Assembly: GCA_002336975.1 (NCBI GenBank)
Contig: DDFA01000020.1
Coordinates: 546 to 10,305, forward strand
Length of the DNA stretch: 9,760 bases
Origin: Phyllobacteriaceae bacterium UBA1940
GTDB taxonomy: Bacteria; Pseudomonadota; Alphaproteobacteria; Rhizobiales; Rhizobiaceae
Reading direction: 5' to 3'
Shown: piece after piece, positions 1 through 6,866 of the stretch
Layout of the letters: every line of letters begins with the position of its first letter
Position numbering within the stretch: the first letter of the stretch is position 1
Translations under genes and position numbers: made by a program
Notes under the pieces: generated by a model
The model's database searches: none
The model's input: the letters and a program-made list of their open reading frames with translations, nothing else
Told to the model about the DNA's origin: nothing

Positions 1-748
1 CATGGCCGGTAAATCGACCTATCTGAGGCAGAACGCGCTGATCGCTGTGCTCGCCCAAATGGGAGCTTTTGTGCCGGCGCGGCTGGCGCGGCTCGGCATG
101 GTCGACCGGCTGTTCTCCCGCGTCGGCGCGGCCGACGATCTGGCGCGCGGGCGCTCCACCTTCATGGTCGAAATGGTGGAAACCTCGGCGATCCTCAACC
201 AGGCGGGCGAGCGGGCGCTGGTGATCCTCGACGAGATCGGGCGCGGCACCGCCACCTATGACGGGCTGTCGATCGCCTGGGCGGCGGTCGAATATCTGCA
301 CGAAAACAACCTCTGCCGGGCGATTTTCGCCACCCATTTCCACGAACTGACGGCGCTGGCGGGAAAACTGCCGCGCATCCACAACGTCACGATGCGGGTG
401 AAGGAATGGGACGGCGACGTCGTCTTCCTGCACGAGGTCGGCAAGGGCGCGGCCGACCGCAGCTACGGCGTGCAGGTGGCCAAGCTCGCCGGCCTGCCCG
501 AAGCGGTGGTGGAGCGCGCCCGCGCAGTGCTGGCGCAACTGGAAGCCGGCGAAACGTCGGGCAAGACATCGCGGCTGGCCGACGATCTGCCGCTGTTCAG
601 CGCCGTGGTCAAACGCGAGCCGCCGCCTCAGAAGGCCGATCCGAAAGCCGAAGCCCTGGCTGAGGCGCTCAGGAGCCTGCATCCCGACGAGATGACGCCG
701 AAAGAGGCGCTGGAAGCGATCTACCGGCTGAAAGAACTTGGCGATTGA
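1..748 (+). CDS. mutS: DNA mismatch repair ATPase MutS, C-terminal part (5' end outside window)
   Basis: MutS recognises base mismatches and small loops and starts methyl-independent or MutL-dependent repair in the cytoplasm. Only the ATPase and C-terminal part is present, about 248 residues of a family usually 850-920 long. The window opens inside the Walker A loop (MAGKST at residues 1-6; the preceding GPN is outside). Also visible are the STFMVEM signature (52-58), Walker B DEIGRGT (77-83) with the catalytic Glu, and the ATHFHEL switch (110-116). DLPLF at 195-199 resembles a sliding-clamp binding motif. The final helices, ending [12 protein letters not shown], match the MutS C-terminal dimer/tetramer domain. 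The frame is open to base 1, so the ATG at 2 is not the true start. It converges with the TRAP permease gene across a 154-bp gap. Family assignment is very sure. Confidence 0.97.
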   Translation, partial: MAGKSTYLRQNALIAVLAQMGAFVPARLARLGMVDRLFSRVGAADDLARGRSTFMVEMVETSAILNQAGERALVILDEIGRGTATYDGLSIAWAAVEYLHENNLCRAIFATHFHELTALAGKLPRIHNVTMRVKEWDGDVVFLHEVGKGAADRSYGVQVAKLAGLPEAVVERARAVLAQLEAGETSGKTSRLADDLPLFSAVVKREPPPQKADPKAEALAEALRSLHPDEMTPKEALEAIYRLKELGD

Positions 749-753
749 ACGAT

Positions 754-774
754 TGGCCGCGCCCGGGCGGGCCA
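754..774 (+). terminator. Possible mutS terminator (imperfect GC-rich hairpin)
   Basis: Five nucleotides after the mutS stop, TGGCC (754-758) can pair with GGCCA (770-774) around a GC-rich centre that contains CGCCCGGGCG. The middle has mismatches. A modest T-rich stretch (GTCTATTTTG, 781-790) follows after some spacing, not directly. This is a plausible but weak intrinsic terminator. Confidence 0.3.
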
Positions 775-824
775 TATCGAGTCTATTTTGCCGACTAATT
801 TATTGGTTGGACTTGAACGTCTCG

Positions 825-840
825 CGACGATCCATCGTCG
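825..840. repeat. Inverted repeat between convergent mutS and TRAP permease genes
   Basis: CGACGAT (825-831) and ATCGTCG (834-840) are perfect 7-bp inverted arms separated by CC. It lies between two converging genes, where a bidirectional terminator is expected, but neither side carries a T-tract. It could equally be a chance dyad in GC-rich DNA. The rest of 749-902 is relatively AT-rich and holds no credible gene. Confidence 0.3.
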
Positions 841-902
841 GAAAACGGCGCAAGAATCGGTAAATACCGTCCATTTCCGGCGATTCGACATTTGTTTGCC
901 GG

Positions 903-2822
903 CTACTGTGCTTCGTTGTTGGACACGACAATTTTGCCATTGCCGTCTCCAAACCGCTGCAGCAACCACGCCAACGCGGCCGCCCCGATCGCGATCGGCA
1001 GCAGCCAGTAGTCGATCCACAACAGCAGGATGCCGGCCGCCAGCAGCAACAGGCGCGGCAGCGCCGCCAGCCTGGAACGGAAATAGCCTTCGGTGGCGAT
1101 GGCGACGACCACCAGCCCGGCAAATGCGCTGGCGGTCGCGTAGACGATGCCGGCGACGCCGCCGCGCATCAGCAGGGCGTCGTTGAAGATGAAGGCGAAC
1201 GGGATGAGGAACGCGCCGATGGCGATCTGCACCGACTGGACGGCAATTTTCAGGGGATTTTCGCCGGCGATGGCGCTGGCGGCGTAGGCTGCGACCGCAA
1301 CCGGCGGCGTCAGCGCCGACATGACGGCGAAATAGAGCAGGAAGAGATGGCCGGCGACGGTCTCGATGTGCAGCGAGCGCATCACCGGCGACACCAGGAC
1401 GGCGGCGAGGATGTAGGCGCTGGGCGTCGGCATGCCCATGCCGAGCAGCAGCGTCAGCGCCGCGGCGACGACCAGCGAGACGAAGACGTCCGAGCCGGAA
1501 ACCAGGAAGACCAGGCCGCCGAATTTCGACGCCAGGCCGGTCATGGTGATGCCGCCGATCACCAGACCGGCGGCGGCGCAGGCGCCGGCGACCGCGACCA
1601 TGCGGATGCTGGTGGTGGCGAGAACGTCGAACAGGGCGGCGGGGCCGAGCCGGGTCGATTTGCGCAGCAGGCAGACCAGGAAGATGGCGGCGAGCCCATA
1701 GACGGCGGTGTAGGTTGGCGTGTAGCCCTGCAACAGCGCCCAGGTGATGACCAGTAGCGGCACGATGAACAGGCCGCCGTCGCGCATGGTCGCGGCAAAG
1801 GTCGGGATGTCATCCCTGGCGATGCCGGCCAGGTTGAAGCGTTTGGCGCGCAGATGCACCTGGGTGTAGATCGGCACGTAGAACAGGATGGCGGGGATCA
1901 GCGCCGACAGCGCGATCTCGGAATAGGCGACGCCGGTGTATTCGGCCATGATGAAGGCGGCCGCGCCCATCACCGGCGGCAACAGGCTGCCGCCGGCTGA
2001 CGCTGCGACCTCGACGCCGCCGGCATAGACCGGATTGTAGCCCATGCGTTTCATCATCGGGATGGTGACGGATCCGGTGGTGACGACGTCGGAGGTCGGG
2101 CTGCCGGAGATGGTGCCGAACAGCGCCGACGAGATCACCGCGATCTTGGCCGGACCGCCGGCGGAGCCGCCGGTCAGCCTGGCGGAGATATTGTAGAAGA
2201 ACCGCGCGCCGCCGGCTTTCGACAGGGCAGTGCCGAACAGCACGAAGAGGAAGGCGTAGGTCGCCGCGACCCGCAGCGGCACGCCAAACAGCGCGTCGGT
2301 GGTGAAAAAGGTGATGTCGACGAAGTGCGGATAGGTGATGGGCCCGTGGCCGAAGGCGCCGTCCAGCCGGTCGCCGAACAGATTGTAGGCCAGGAACAGC
2401 AGGACGATGGCCGTCAGACCGAAACCGACCGTGCGCCGCACCGCCTCAAGCGTCAGCAGCAGCATCGTCGTCGCCATGGCGATGTCCCAGCCCGACAGCG
2501 GATCGAGCAGGGTGATGCGTTTCGAGATCTCGCCGGTCTTGGCGAGAAAATGCGCGCCGACCACCGCCGAGGCCAGCGCCAGCAGCCAGTCGACGACGGC
2601 GATGCGGGCGGTGTCAGAGCGCTTGCTTGCGCCGACCAGCAGAAATGTGAGCGTCAGCATCAACGCCAGGAAGGTGATGGTCAGCGACAGCGTGTCGGCT
2701 CGCGAAAACGCCGCCGCGTAGACGGTCCACACGGTGATCGCCGCTGCAAGGACCTTGACGGCCTGGCCGACGATGCCGGACGGAGAGCGCGGCGCGCCGG
2801 TGTCGAAGAGCAGTCCCAGCAT
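903..2822 (-). CDS. TRAP transporter fused permease (DctQM, 4TM/12TM type) with DUF3394-like C-terminus
   Basis: This is the inner-membrane part of a TRAP transporter, which uses an ion gradient to import a substrate delivered by a periplasmic binding protein. At 639 aa it has the length and layout of fused permeases of TAXI systems. An N-terminal four-helix DctQ-like part covers about residues 20-145, and a DctM-like channel follows. Conserved DctM blocks include GTISGSPTSDVVTTG (236-250), the GGSLLPPVMGAAAF stretch (277-290), GMGMPTPSAY (461-470) and ALTPPVAVAAYAA (503-515). The last part, from FIFNDALLM onward (545-552), resembles DUF3394, commonly fused to these permeases. The ATG is supported by GGAG at 2830-2833, 7 nt upstream. 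It lies 77 bp downstream of the binding-protein gene on the same strand, so the two are almost certainly one operon. The substrate cannot be deduced. Confidence 0.95.
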   Translation of the reverse strand: MLGLLFDTGAPRSPSGIVGQAVKVLAAAITVWTVYAAAFSRADTLSLTITFLALMLTLTFLLVGASKRSDTARIAVVDWLLALASAVVGAHFLAKTGEISKRITLLDPLSGWDIAMATTMLLLTLEAVRRTVGFGLTAIVLLFLAYNLFGDRLDGAFGHGPITYPHFVDITFFTTDALFGVPLRVAATYAFLFVLFGTALSKAGGARFFYNISARLTGGSAGGPAKIAVISSALFGTISGSPTSDVVTTGSVTIPMMKRMGYNPVYAGGVEVAASAGGSLLPPVMGAAAFIMAEYTGVAYSEIALSALIPAILFYVPIYTQVHLRAKRFNLAGIARDDIPTFAATMRDGGLFIVPLLVITWALLQGYTPTYTAVYGLAAIFLVCLLRKSTRLGPAALFDVLATTSIRMVAVAGACAAAGLVIGGITMTGLASKFGGLVFLVSGSDVFVSLVVAAALTLLLGMGMPTPSAYILAAVLVSPVMRSLHIETVAGHLFLLYFAVMSALTPPVAVAAYAASAIAGENPLKIAVQSVQIAIGAFLIPFAFIFNDALLMRGGVAGIVYATASAFAGLVVVAIATEGYFRSRLAALPRLLLLAAGILLLWIDYWLLPIAIGAAALAWLLQRFGDGNGKIVVSNNEAQ

Positions 2823-2899
2823 GGCGCGGCTCCGCTACGGAAAATGTGGCCGCGCCGGCGCGACGCGTCGCCGGCCAGCGATGTTTGCGCGAGCGCCGC

Positions 2900-3886
2900 T
2901 CAAAACCCGGCCGCGGCGTACACCTGCCTGGCGGCGGGATGGTATGGAACCGTCCTTGCCTGCGACATCAGCTTGACGTCGAGGGCGGCCATCGCCTTGT
3001 GGACCGACCTGAGTTCATCGACATTGTCGACGAGCGCCCTGGTCAGATCGCCGATCATTTTCGGATCGGCGTCCTTGCGGGCGAACAATTGCGCCGAGAT
3101 GGCGACGGTCTTCACGTCCTTGTCGTTCCAGTCATAGTCGCCCGCCTTGATCGTGAAGCGGTTGATGTCCCATTCGCGCGCCAGCTTGTCCGCGGTCGAA
3201 TCGATGATGGGGATCAGCGCGAGGTCGATCGAAGACGCCAGTTCGCGAATCGAGGAGTGGTTGACGAACAGCGAGTTGATCATGATGTCGGCGCGGCGGT
3301 CGCGCATCAGGTCCGCCTGTTCGCTGGATGCCGCATAGGTGACGCTGCCGCCCCACGATTCGACGTCTTTGGGGCTCAGGCCGGCCGTGGTCATCATCGC
3401 CTCGCCGACGGCGCTGGCGATGTTGCCGCGCCGGTTGAGCACGATGCGCGCGGGCACCTTCCTGGTGGCGATGTCCTTCAGGATATCGATGCCGTTCTGG
3501 TCGACGAATTCCTTGCGGCCGATGATCTGCATCGGGGCCCAGGTGTAGAGCTGGGCGACGGTCGCCAGCGTATCGACAGGCGCCTTGAAGGGCGGCAGGC
3601 CCGAGACCGCGGCCTTGGCCTCGGCGTCGTGGATCAGCGCGATGTCGCATTTGCCGTCGGTGAGCAGGGCGACATTGGCCAGCCCGCCGCCAGAAGTCTG
3701 ATAGGTGACGGTCGAGCCGGGGAAGGACTTTTTCACCGCCGCGTCGATGCCGGTCCCGAGCAGCGTCCACAAGCCGCCCGGGCTCGCCCCGCACAGCGTC
3801 AGATTGTAAATCTGTGCCGACGCCTGCTGCACGCCGAGTGCAAGTACTACGCCGGCAATCATCGCCGCAAACCGGATGCTCCTCAT
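2900..3886 (-). CDS. TAXI-family TRAP transporter solute-binding protein (periplasmic)
   Basis: This periplasmic receptor captures the substrate and passes it to the fused permease encoded just downstream. The 328-aa protein has a typical Sec signal peptide: RSIR, then a hydrophobic core to about residue 19, and an ASA cleavage site at 22-24, so the mature form begins QIYNL. The TAXI hallmarks follow: GGLWTLLGTGIDAAV and PGSTVTYQTSGGG, then LANVALLTDGKCDIALIHD. The start at 3886 is chosen because GGAGG at 3892-3896 sits 5 nt upstream and the signal peptide begins there; an in-frame ATG at 3925 would add 13 charged residues and lacks such support. First gene of the TRAP operon, divergent from the MarR gene. 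A structurally studied Thermus TAXI protein binds glutamate/glutamine, but ligands vary and none is assigned here. Confidence 0.93.
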   Translation of the reverse strand: MRSIRFAAMIAGVVLALGVQQASAQIYNLTLCGASPGGLWTLLGTGIDAAVKKSFPGSTVTYQTSGGGLANVALLTDGKCDIALIHDAEAKAAVSGLPPFKAPVDTLATVAQLYTWAPMQIIGRKEFVDQNGIDILKDIATRKVPARIVLNRRGNIASAVGEAMMTTAGLSPKDVESWGGSVTYAASSEQADLMRDRRADIMINSLFVNHSSIRELASSIDLALIPIIDSTADKLAREWDINRFTIKAGDYDWNDKDVKTVAISAQLFARKDADPKMIGDLTRALVDNVDELRSVHKAMAALDVKLMSQARTVPYHPAARQVYAAAGF

Positions 3887-3948
3887 GATCTCCTCCCTGG
3901 CTGCCTGGCGGCCGAACGGCGGCACGCGCCGCGCTTCAAAAAATATTT

Positions 3949-3960
3949 AGTTAGCTAACT
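3949..3960. promoter_or_regulatory. Perfect 12-bp palindrome, candidate MarR-family operator of the TRAP operon
   Basis: AGTTAGCTAACT is identical to its reverse complement. It lies in a short AT-rich island, unusual for this GC-rich DNA, 62 nt upstream of the binding-protein start, where the TRAP promoter should be. Its size and composition fit MarR-family operators (16-20 bp AT-rich dyads), and a marR-type gene is divergently transcribed next to it. Partial symmetry continues outward (ATTT on the left, TATT on the right). No second copy was found near the marR start. Binding by that regulator is inferred. Confidence 0.6.
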
Positions 3961-4230
3961 TATTTCTGAGACGTCTGGCGGATGAACGACAGTGGTGCGA
4001 TTCGGACCCGGCTTTGCTGCCAATTCCATGCTTGGAACTTTCTCCAGTCGCAATTTTCCCGCCGCGCGCCTGCCCCGCTGCGGTCGCCGGGAAAGCCGGC
4101 TTTGGATCAATGCATCGCTTCGACGCGCGGACATGCGTCGGCCATGTTAACGTTCGCCGTCCGGCCGGCAAGAGCCGATTTGTCCGGCGGCGCTGGCGCG
4201 GCGTCGGCTTCCGACTTATGTCCAATATGC

Positions 4231-4244
4231 TTGATCTCGATCAA
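4231..4244 (+). promoter_or_regulatory. Perfect FNR/FixK/FnrN-type anaerobox
   Basis: TTGATCTCGATCAA matches TTGAT-N4-ATCAA without a mismatch, and also the TTGATC-N2-GATCAA form common in alphaproteobacteria. TATCAA at 4267-4272 is centred 32 bp downstream of the box centre, which is the geometry of a class II promoter with the box near -41.5. That predicts a rightward start near 4279. No comparable -10 is seen for leftward transcription. The first real gene to the right is the MarR regulator, about 220 nt beyond the predicted start. Low-oxygen control of marR, or of an unannotated RNA, is therefore inferred. Confidence 0.6.
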
Positions 4245-4501
4245 TACGAGAGAATAGAAATGTCTCTATCAAGGGTAACAACGGCCAGCATGGCAAATCA
4301 TCCCGTCGCTGGCGACATCGACAAGGCCGCCGTAACGCAGTTCCGTGACAGGCTGTTTGCGCCCACATGGCGTTGTTTGACCGTTTGGGCAGGTACTTCC
4401 GGTTTGTAATATCTGAGCGCCGGCGAGCAGAATTTCTTTGAAAACGACGCACGACATCGGAATCAAACGCTCAATCGATCGAGCTGAGAGGAATGGGGCG
4501 A

Positions 4502-5014
4502 ATGATTGAATCAAAGCCTAGACGATCGGAAGCCGGGGAATTGCTGCCCTTCGACACAAGCGTCGGATACCAGGTGCGCATCACGCACCGGGCGCTGCAG
4601 CGCCATCTTCAGCAGAAGATCGAACCGTTCGGCGTGACGCCGGGAATGTGGTATTTCCTGCGCGCCCTGTGGCACGAGGACGGGCTGACGCAACGCGAAC
4701 TGTCGGACATCGTCGGAACGATGGAGCCGACGACGCTGACCGCCATCCGCTCGATGGAGGCAAAGGGCCTGGTCACGCGCGTCAGAAGCGAGCAGGACCG
4801 GCGCAAGATCAACATCCACCTGACGCCGCGCGGACAGGCGCTGCGCGACGAGTTGCTGCCGCTGGCGCGCCAGGTCGTCGAGGACGCCGTCGAGGGCTTC
4901 ACCGATGACGAGCGCGACAACCTGATGCGGTATCTCAGCCTGATGCAGCGCAACCTGGCGAAACGGATTCATGACGGGTCGGTGTCCGACGACGCCTATC
5001 TGATGGCCGGGTAG
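4502..5014 (+). CDS. MarR-family winged-helix transcriptional regulator
   Basis: A 170-aa dimeric DNA-binding protein, the usual MarR length. An N-terminal dimerisation helix (about 18-45, YQVRITHRALQRHLQQKI) is followed by the helix-turn-helix (about 62-90, LTQRELSDIVGTMEPTTLTAIRSMEAKGLV). The wing carries the conserved DRR (99-101) before KINIHLTPRG, and a long C-terminal dimer helix ends the protein. The start at 4502 is preferred over the ATG at 4493 because AGAGGA (4487-4492) touches the latter but lies 9 nt before the former. It is divergent from the TRAP operon, so it most likely represses that operon until a ligand binds, through the palindrome at 3949-3960. The ligand is unknown, though it may be the transported substrate. 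Autoregulation is possible, but no operator is evident near its own start. Family call sure; target inferred. Confidence 0.92.
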   Translation: MIESKPRRSEAGELLPFDTSVGYQVRITHRALQRHLQQKIEPFGVTPGMWYFLRALWHEDGLTQRELSDIVGTMEPTTLTAIRSMEAKGLVTRVRSEQDRRKINIHLTPRGQALRDELLPLARQVVEDAVEGFTDDERDNLMRYLSLMQRNLAKRIHDGSVSDDAYLMAG

Positions 5015-5294
5015 AGCGGTTCCCGCAATCATCGGACCGATCTCAGGCCAATCCGCGCCTCGGGTCGGTCCGGCGCCAAACGCCGTCGAAACAAGCCGCC
5101 AGCCCGCGGCGACGCCTGATTGGGATCACATCGGCGACAGGTCGATCGGGCCGCACGAGGGCGACGCCGAGTGCCGGCTGCTTCCCAAGCTGGCTCAAGA
5201 GCCGCCGACGCTCCACCCACTGCAAGCCGGATGCTGTCAATTGGCTGGCGCGCGGCGTAGCATGGGCGACCGAAACCGCATGGGAGGCAGAGCG

Positions 5295-5474
5295 GTGAAC
5301 AATCCAAAAGTGTCGCTGGCGCTGTCGCTGCTGGCGACGGTCTATTTTGGCTACCAGATTTTTGCGCCCGCCGAAGCGCCGAGCGCGGCGCTGTCGACCC
5401 TCTATTGGGCGTTTCTCGTCATCGGGCTCATCGGCGTCGCAGGCAGCGTCGTCAAGATCGCCAAGGGCGGATAG
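5295..5474 (+). CDS. Small two-helix membrane protein, function unknown
   Basis: This 59-aa protein begins at GTG. GGAGG at 5283-5287, 7 nt upstream, is an excellent ribosome binding site and decides the start. Upstream in-frame ATGs (5241, 5262, 5280) lack one and would add a basic non-conserved-looking tail. Two hydrophobic segments are visible: about residues 5-22 (VSLALSLLATVYFGYQIF) and 34-54 (STLYWAFLVIGLIGVAGSVV), joined by a short Ala/Pro loop. It ends with a basic KIAKGG, so both ends are probably cytoplasmic. I do not recognise a named family. The 280 bp between marR and this gene show no gene; TAGCAT at 5261-5266 could be a -10 but no matching -35 is clear. It converges with the DUF3995 gene at a 43-bp gap. 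Confidence 0.72.
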   Translation: MNNPKVSLALSLLATVYFGYQIFAPAEAPSAALSTLYWAFLVIGLIGVAGSVVKIAKGG

Positions 5475-5517
5475 GCCGGGGGCGCTCCTTGCCCTGGCGG
5501 GAACGCGTCCTGCGCAG

Positions 5518-5958
5518 TTACGCAGCCGATCCCTGCAACGCCAGAAGAAGCAGGCCCGCCCCGATGGCGAGGCACAATGGCGAATAATACAGCCTGTCAT
5601 TGCGCGCGAACGGCATTTCGGGCGTCAGGCGCCGCCAGGCCGGGGTGAAGCCGGCGACGCCGCGCCCGACAAACACCAGCGCCGCCGCAACACCGGCAAT
5701 GCGAGTGAGCCACGCTGGAAGCGGCAACACGATAAGACCCGCAAGGGCCAGCGGCAGCAGAGCCACCGCAAACAGCGCCAGGGCGACCGCGAACGAGGCC
5801 GCCAGCGGCGGCATGCGGTCGACGCCCTTGAATCCGGCGACGGCGCGGGCACAGGATTTTTGGTCCGTCCCCGGCCAGATTCCGCCAAAACCCCAATAGA
5901 GGTGAATTGCGGCGAGCGCGGCCGTGACGACAGCGACCATGACCGCCAGCAGGCTCAT
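5518..5958 (-). CDS. DUF3995 domain-containing integral membrane protein
   Basis: A 146-aa membrane protein of unknown function. Near the N-terminus it has HLYWGFGGIWPG (residues 19-30), the signature I associate with DUF3995. About four hydrophobic segments are visible, near 1-24, 48-72, 78-98 and 124-144. Typical family members are about 140-150 aa, so the start at 5958 gives full length; the longer frame to 6072 would add 38 residues of polar, arginine- and cysteine-rich sequence. The ribosome binding site is weak (AGG about 11 nt upstream). It is read in the same direction as, and downstream of, tRNA-Ala, 209 bp away, probably from its own promoter. No function is assigned. Confidence 0.82.
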   Translation of the reverse strand: MSLLAVMVAVVTAALAAIHLYWGFGGIWPGTDQKSCARAVAGFKGVDRMPPLAASFAVALALFAVALLPLALAGLIVLPLPAWLTRIAGVAAALVFVGRGVAGFTPAWRRLTPEMPFARNDRLYYSPLCLAIGAGLLLLALQGSAA

Positions 5959-6011
5959 GGAACAAGAACCTGCAAGCGGCAGGTTTGACGACGGATCGCG
6001 ATCATGTCGGA

Positions 6012-6031
6012 CGGGACCGTGTTCGGTCCCG
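6012..6031. repeat. Perfect 8-bp hairpin between tRNA-Ala and the DUF3995 gene
   Basis: CGGGACCG (6012-6019) and CGGTCCCG (6024-6031) pair perfectly around a TGTT loop. It is 53 bp upstream of the DUF3995 start and 136 bp past the tRNA 3' end. No T-tract follows on either strand. It may be a leader hairpin or an operator. Confidence 0.35.
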
Positions 6032-6167
6032 CAACGCCGGGAACAGATCGAGCCGCAAGCCGGGCGGCGCACCGTTTCAGGCCAGATCGCCCTTGATCAG
6101 CGTCCTGCCCCGGCGGGGTATGCCTCCGCGGAGCAGACGGCATTCAGCGTCTTGCGAGAAAGAGAAA

Positions 6168-6243
<76 letters not shown>

Positions 6244-6309
6244 ACACCCGTCCAGGGACGGCGCCGTCTCCGGCGAAGAGGTCAGCGGGCTGTCGCCCGC
6301 CGAAGATGT

Positions 6310-6331
6310 CGCGGCTTCTAATCAAGCCGCG
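6310..6331. repeat. Perfect 8-bp inverted repeat upstream of tRNA-Ala
   Basis: CGCGGCTT (6310-6317) and AAGCCGCG (6324-6331) are perfect arms around CTAATC. It lies 76 bp after the FYDLN gene stop on the same strand and could form a terminator-like hairpin, but no T-run follows. It also covers the suggested tRNA -10. A second stem, GCGGGC/GCCCGC with a TGTC loop, is at 6285-6300 inside the proposed tRNA leader. Confidence 0.4.
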
Positions 6332-6343
6332 CCACAATAGCAA
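6315..6343 (-). promoter_or_regulatory. Possible promoter for tRNA-Ala
   Basis: Reading the minus strand, TTGCTA (6343-6338, 4 of 6 to the -35 consensus) and TAGAAG (6320-6315, 4 of 6 to the -10) are spaced by 17 nt. This would start transcription near 6308, about 65 nt before the mature tRNA 5' end. The -10 overlaps the inverted repeat at 6310-6331. Confidence 0.35.
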
Positions 6344-6406
6344 GCCCGGTTTCGGCAAATACCGACGGGCAGACCGCCGCAGACGATGCGACGGCCCCAA
6401 ACGAGA

Positions 6407-6805
6407 TCAGTTCTCGTCGTCGTCCTCGCCGCCGACGCCGATAATGTCGTCGAGATCGTCTTCTTCCTCTTCCTCGTCGGGCAGGAAGGTGTCGTCGTCA
6501 TCGTCGTCGTCGAGATCGACGTCCTCGTCGCCGTCGATATCCGGCAGGTCGTCGGAGCCGCTCTTCGAATCATCGTCCTCGGCGTCCTCAAGCGAGATGA
6601 TCTCGGGCGCGTCGTCCTCGGCGTCCACCTCGGGCTTGTCCGCCTCTTCGTCCTCGTCGACGCTCGAAATCGAGCTCGAATCGAAATAGCTCCGCGGATA
6701 GCTCTTGCCCGTATAGGGCGAGACGATCGGGTCGCGGTTCAGATCGTAGAATTTCCGGCCCGTTTCCGGGTCGATCCGCTTTGTTCCAAGGTCAGCTTTT
6801 GCCAC
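6407..6805 (-). CDS. TIGR02300 family FYDLN acid-domain protein
   Basis: A 132-aa highly acidic protein of unknown function, common next to aroA in alphaproteobacteria. The N-terminal conserved block (residues 5-40) contains GRKFYDLNRDPIVSPYTG, with FYDLN at 19-23. The C-terminal two thirds is a disordered-looking Asp/Glu tail with runs of up to seven Asp and five Glu. In other members the block looks like a zinc ribbon with two CxxC pairs; here the aligned positions are Asp12, Thr15, Ser29 and Thr32, so metal binding by cysteine is lost. The start is GTG at 6805, supported by GAGG 5 nt upstream (6811-6814) and by the usual MAK...GTKR beginning of the family. It is divergent from aroA. The family is clear, the role is not. 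Confidence 0.92.
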   Translation of the reverse strand: MAKADLGTKRIDPETGRKFYDLNRDPIVSPYTGKSYPRSYFDSSSISSVDEDEEADKPEVDAEDDAPEIISLEDAEDDDSKSGSDDLPDIDGDEDVDLDDDDDDDTFLPDEEEEEDDLDDIIGVGGEDDDEN

Positions 6806-6831
6806 GTTAGCCTCGTATCGATAGAGGCGTC

Positions 6832-6860
6832 CCCTTAATCAGAGAATCCCGCACTGTCAA
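6832..6860 (-). promoter_or_regulatory. Possible promoter of the FYDLN gene
   Basis: On the minus strand a perfect -35 element TTGACA (6860-6855) is followed after 17 nt by TAAGGG (6837-6832), a poor -10. The -35 is 6 bp from the inverted repeat at 6867-6896. Transcription would start near 6825, leaving a leader of about 20 nt. Only the -35 is convincing. Confidence 0.35.
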
Positions 6861-6866
6861 AGGTAA

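Larger units (their letters stand above)
3887..4501. other. Intergenic regulatory region between TRAP operon and marR
   Basis: This 615-bp stretch has lower GC than its surroundings near both ends and holds no convincing gene. It contains the palindrome at 3949-3960, a second perfect palindrome AAAGCCGGCTTT at 4092-4103 (GC-rich, possibly chance), a small dyad TTCCA-N4-TGGAA at 4024-4037, and the FNR/FixK-type box at 4231-4244. A possible -10 for marR is TGTAAT at 4405-4410 (5 of 6 consensus bases), but no good -35 sits at the right distance. Open frames here, such as 4260-4409, use A/T-ending codons and lack a ribosome binding site. Confidence 0.6.

Noticed and set aside
2846..3958. 370-codon plus-strand open frame opposite the TAXI binding protein
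   Set aside because: Its translation is Arg/Asp/Gly-rich low complexity with no motif, while the minus-strand gene has a signal peptide and family blocks.
4092..4103. Perfect palindrome AAAGCCGGCTTT as a second operator
   Set aside because: GC-rich 12-bp dyads are more easily found by chance here, it is remote from both starts, and it does not resemble the palindrome at 3949-3960.
4260..4409. 49-codon open frame just after the FNR-type box
   Set aside because: It lacks a ribosome binding site, the predicted transcript would start inside it, and its codons often end in A or T, unlike real genes here.
4511..5032. Minus-strand 173-codon open frame opposite the MarR gene
   Set aside because: It mirrors the marR frame and encodes no recognisable domain; marR has an intact winged-helix.
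6415..6660. Trinucleotide-repeat-like GTC/CTC/GTCGTC tract
   Set aside because: It is explained by the Asp/Glu tail of the FYDLN protein (GAC/GAG codons on the other strand), not a separate repeat element.
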